DNA from: Neocallimastix lanati (nom. inval.)
Taxonomy: Eukaryota > Neocallimastigomycota > Neocallimastigomycetes > Neocallimastigales > Neocallimastigaceae
Reading direction: 5' to 3'
Assembly (NCBI GenBank): GCA_016946835.1
Contig: JACVTC010000083.1
Span: 42,501-65,000, forward strand
Length of the DNA stretch: 22,500 bases
Shown: in pieces, positions 20,619 through 22,500 of the stretch
How the letters are laid out: each line of letters starts with the position of its first letter
Numbering within the stretch: the first letter of the stretch is position 1
Notes under the pieces: generated by a model
What the model was told of the DNA's origin: nothing
The model's database searches: none
What the model saw: only the letters and a program-made list of their open reading frames with translations
Program-made: the position numbers and the translations under genes

Positions 20619-20894
20619 TAATTAGAGAGAATAATAATTACTATTTATTTTATCAAATTTATATATTAACAATTAAGGAAATACTATTAAAACTAAGGAA
20701 TGATCATAATAACAAAGTGTGATTTAAAGAAGTGAAACTTTTTTTTTTTTTAAGAAAATAAGAAATAAATAAATATTTCAATTTCAATTTCAATTTAAAA
20801 AAAATATATATATAATTATATATTGTTTTATATTTATGTGTAAATAAACAATATCTTTAGCTGTCACCTTTATTATTATTAGAATAATGGAAAA

Positions 20895-21015
20895 TAAAAA
20901 ATTATTTATTTATTTATTTATCCATTTATTTATTTACTTATTTATTATCTATTTATTCCTTGTATTATTTATTAATTTATTTATTTGTTTGTTTATTATT
21001 TATTTATTTATTTAT
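20895..21015. repeat. Interrupted (TTTA)n microsatellite
   Basis: TTTA-type units are interrupted by C or G substitutions (ATCCATTTATTTATTTACTT, TTTGTTTGTTTA). This makes it older and more degraded than the array at 9,313. Confidence 0.8.
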
Positions 21016-22020
21016 TCCATATTGAAATTTGAAATAATTTATATTTAATATTATATAGTTTTGAATGGAGTTCAATATATATTGATATTTATTTAATTTC
21101 CATAAAATAATAAAAAAAATAAGACTGAAAAATATATTTAGTGATATATTATAATTGATTTGAATTATATTCTTTATTAAAATTTTAATATAAATTTAAG
21201 GATTGTCAATAAATTAAATTATATTAATAATATATATTATTCATCCTATTTTTTTATAAATATATATATCAACAATACAATATTATATATTCTAATATAT
21301 ATTATATAATAAAATTGAATAGAATAGAATAAAATATTATATCAATAATTATTTGTAATTACAGTAATATATTATAATAATAAATATTAATAAATTTGGT
21401 TCAATAATATTTAAAAAATGCCTTATTAGAACAAATTTATTTCATCTTTAATAAATAAATTAATTTTTTTCTTAATAATTATAATTTACAGTAATATAAA
21501 ATTAAAACTTTAATAATTAATATTATTCTCTAATTTAATTTGTAATTGACTGTAATAAATTATGTTTATATTAAAATTAGTTTCATTAACCCTTAAATAA
21601 TAAAAATTAATTCATAATAAAAAATGAAATAGAAAAAGTAAATAAAAAAAAATATTTAAATAAATAATTATAATAAATATATAATGTTAATGATAATATA
21701 TATATAATTTTAATATTAATGATAATAAATATGTAATAATTGTTATTAATGATATAATAATATAATATTATTGATAATATATATATAATTTTAATGATGA
21801 TAATAATAATTAAAAATCAAATAATAGTTTATAATTATCTAAGATGAATTAATGAAGATTAACACTGATTAATAATTATACTAATTATTCTTTAATTATG
21901 GCTATAAGTATCAAAATTATTTTAATTAAATAAAATTGTAATTGTTATATTAAAATAATATTTTATAAACATCATGACTATAAATAATAATTAACATTAT
22001 TTTTATTTTAAATTAGATTA
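21016..22020. other. AT-rich desert
   Basis: No gene is visible. The region 21,680-21,800 repeats TTAATGATAATA / AATATATATATAATTTTAAT words (near 21,686, 21,715, 21,747 and 21,771), an irregular degenerate repeat. Stops are dense on both strands. Confidence 0.55.
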
Positions 22021-22022
22021 AT

Positions 22023-22500
22023 TATTTATTATTTATAATAAATTATTATTAATTATTTATTTATTATTTATTATTTATTATTTATTATTTATTATTTATT
22101 ATTTATTATTTATTATTTATTATTTATTATTTATTATTTATTATTTATTATTTATTATTTATTATTTATTATTTATTATTTATTATTTATTATTTATTAT
22201 TTATTATTTATTATTTATTATTTATTATTTATTATTTATTATTTATTATTTATTATTTATTATTTATTATTTATTATTTATTATTTATTATTTATTATTT
22301 TATTATTTATTATTTATTATTTATTATTTATTATTTTATTATTTATTATTTATTATTTATTATTTATTATTTATTATTTTATTATTTATTATTTATTATT
22401 TATTATTTATTATTTTATTATTTATTATTTATTATTTATTATTTATTATTTTATTATTTATTATTTATTATTTATTATTTATTATTTATTATTTATTATT
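22023..22500. repeat. (TTATTTA)n satellite with 8-bp punctuation, continues past window
   Basis: The array is an almost perfect heptamer repeat from about 22,050 to the window end. From 22,298 on, an extra T marks some units: TTTT at about 22,298, 22,334, 22,377, 22,413 and 22,449. The spacings are 36, 43, 36 and 36 bp, that is one 8-mer plus four (once five) 7-mers. This is the start of a higher-order repeat. The right boundary is not seen. Confidence 0.9.

Noticed and set aside
1-22500. Mitochondrial or plastid origin because of the A+T content
   Set aside because: Spliceosomal-type GT-AG introns, a nuclear cyclophilin and an RRM protein in the standard code point to nuclear DNA.
22023-22500. 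Telomere repeat
   Set aside because: TTATTTA is not a telomeric unit (no G-rich strand) and the same heptamer occurs in the interior of the window.

Overview
The window is extremely A+T-rich eukaryotic nuclear DNA. It has very long homopolymer runs, (TTATTTA)n, (TTTA)n and (AAT)n arrays, and coding islands that stand out by higher G+C. Introns are GT-AG and 120-950 nt long. The best fit is an anaerobic gut fungus (Neocallimastigomycota): genes are sparse, an asparagine-rich RNA-binding protein is present, and there is a ruined multi-module hevein-type chitin-binding (CBM18) gene, a family these fungi have in many copies. A dictyostelid amoeba is the main alternative; the chitin-binding relic and the low gene density argue against it. 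The assignment is inference.

Layout. 1-3443 (minus) is a large two-RRM, Asn/Ser-rich RNA-binding protein gene, one short exon plus a long exon running off the left edge. 3444-6150 is an AT desert. 6160-6972 (minus) holds decayed Ty1/copia RNase H sequence with two G-tract/LTR-like junctions. 7000-10700 is repeats and desert, with one strong hairpin at 9069-9103. 10713-11074 (minus) has two decayed open stretches. 11585-13165 holds a 57-T run, two relic-like pockets and a ten-copy minisatellite with step-wise variable period. 13273-14256 (plus) is the CBM18 pseudogene. 14973-17290 (minus) is a complete seven-exon cyclophilin gene, probably the spliceosomal PPIL1/Cyp1 type. 17300-19400 is desert. 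19409-19615 is an isolated G+C-richer islet of unknown nature. From 19,700 to the end the sequence is microsatellite and satellite DNA, closing in a (TTATTTA)n array that leaves the window.

Only the RRM and cyclophilin genes look intact. Both are tied to RNA metabolism, but they lie 11.5 kb apart and nothing suggests they are linked. I found no convincing new multi-gene system. The most informative items are the decayed chitin-binding gene, the copia fossil, the G+C islet and the variable minisatellite.
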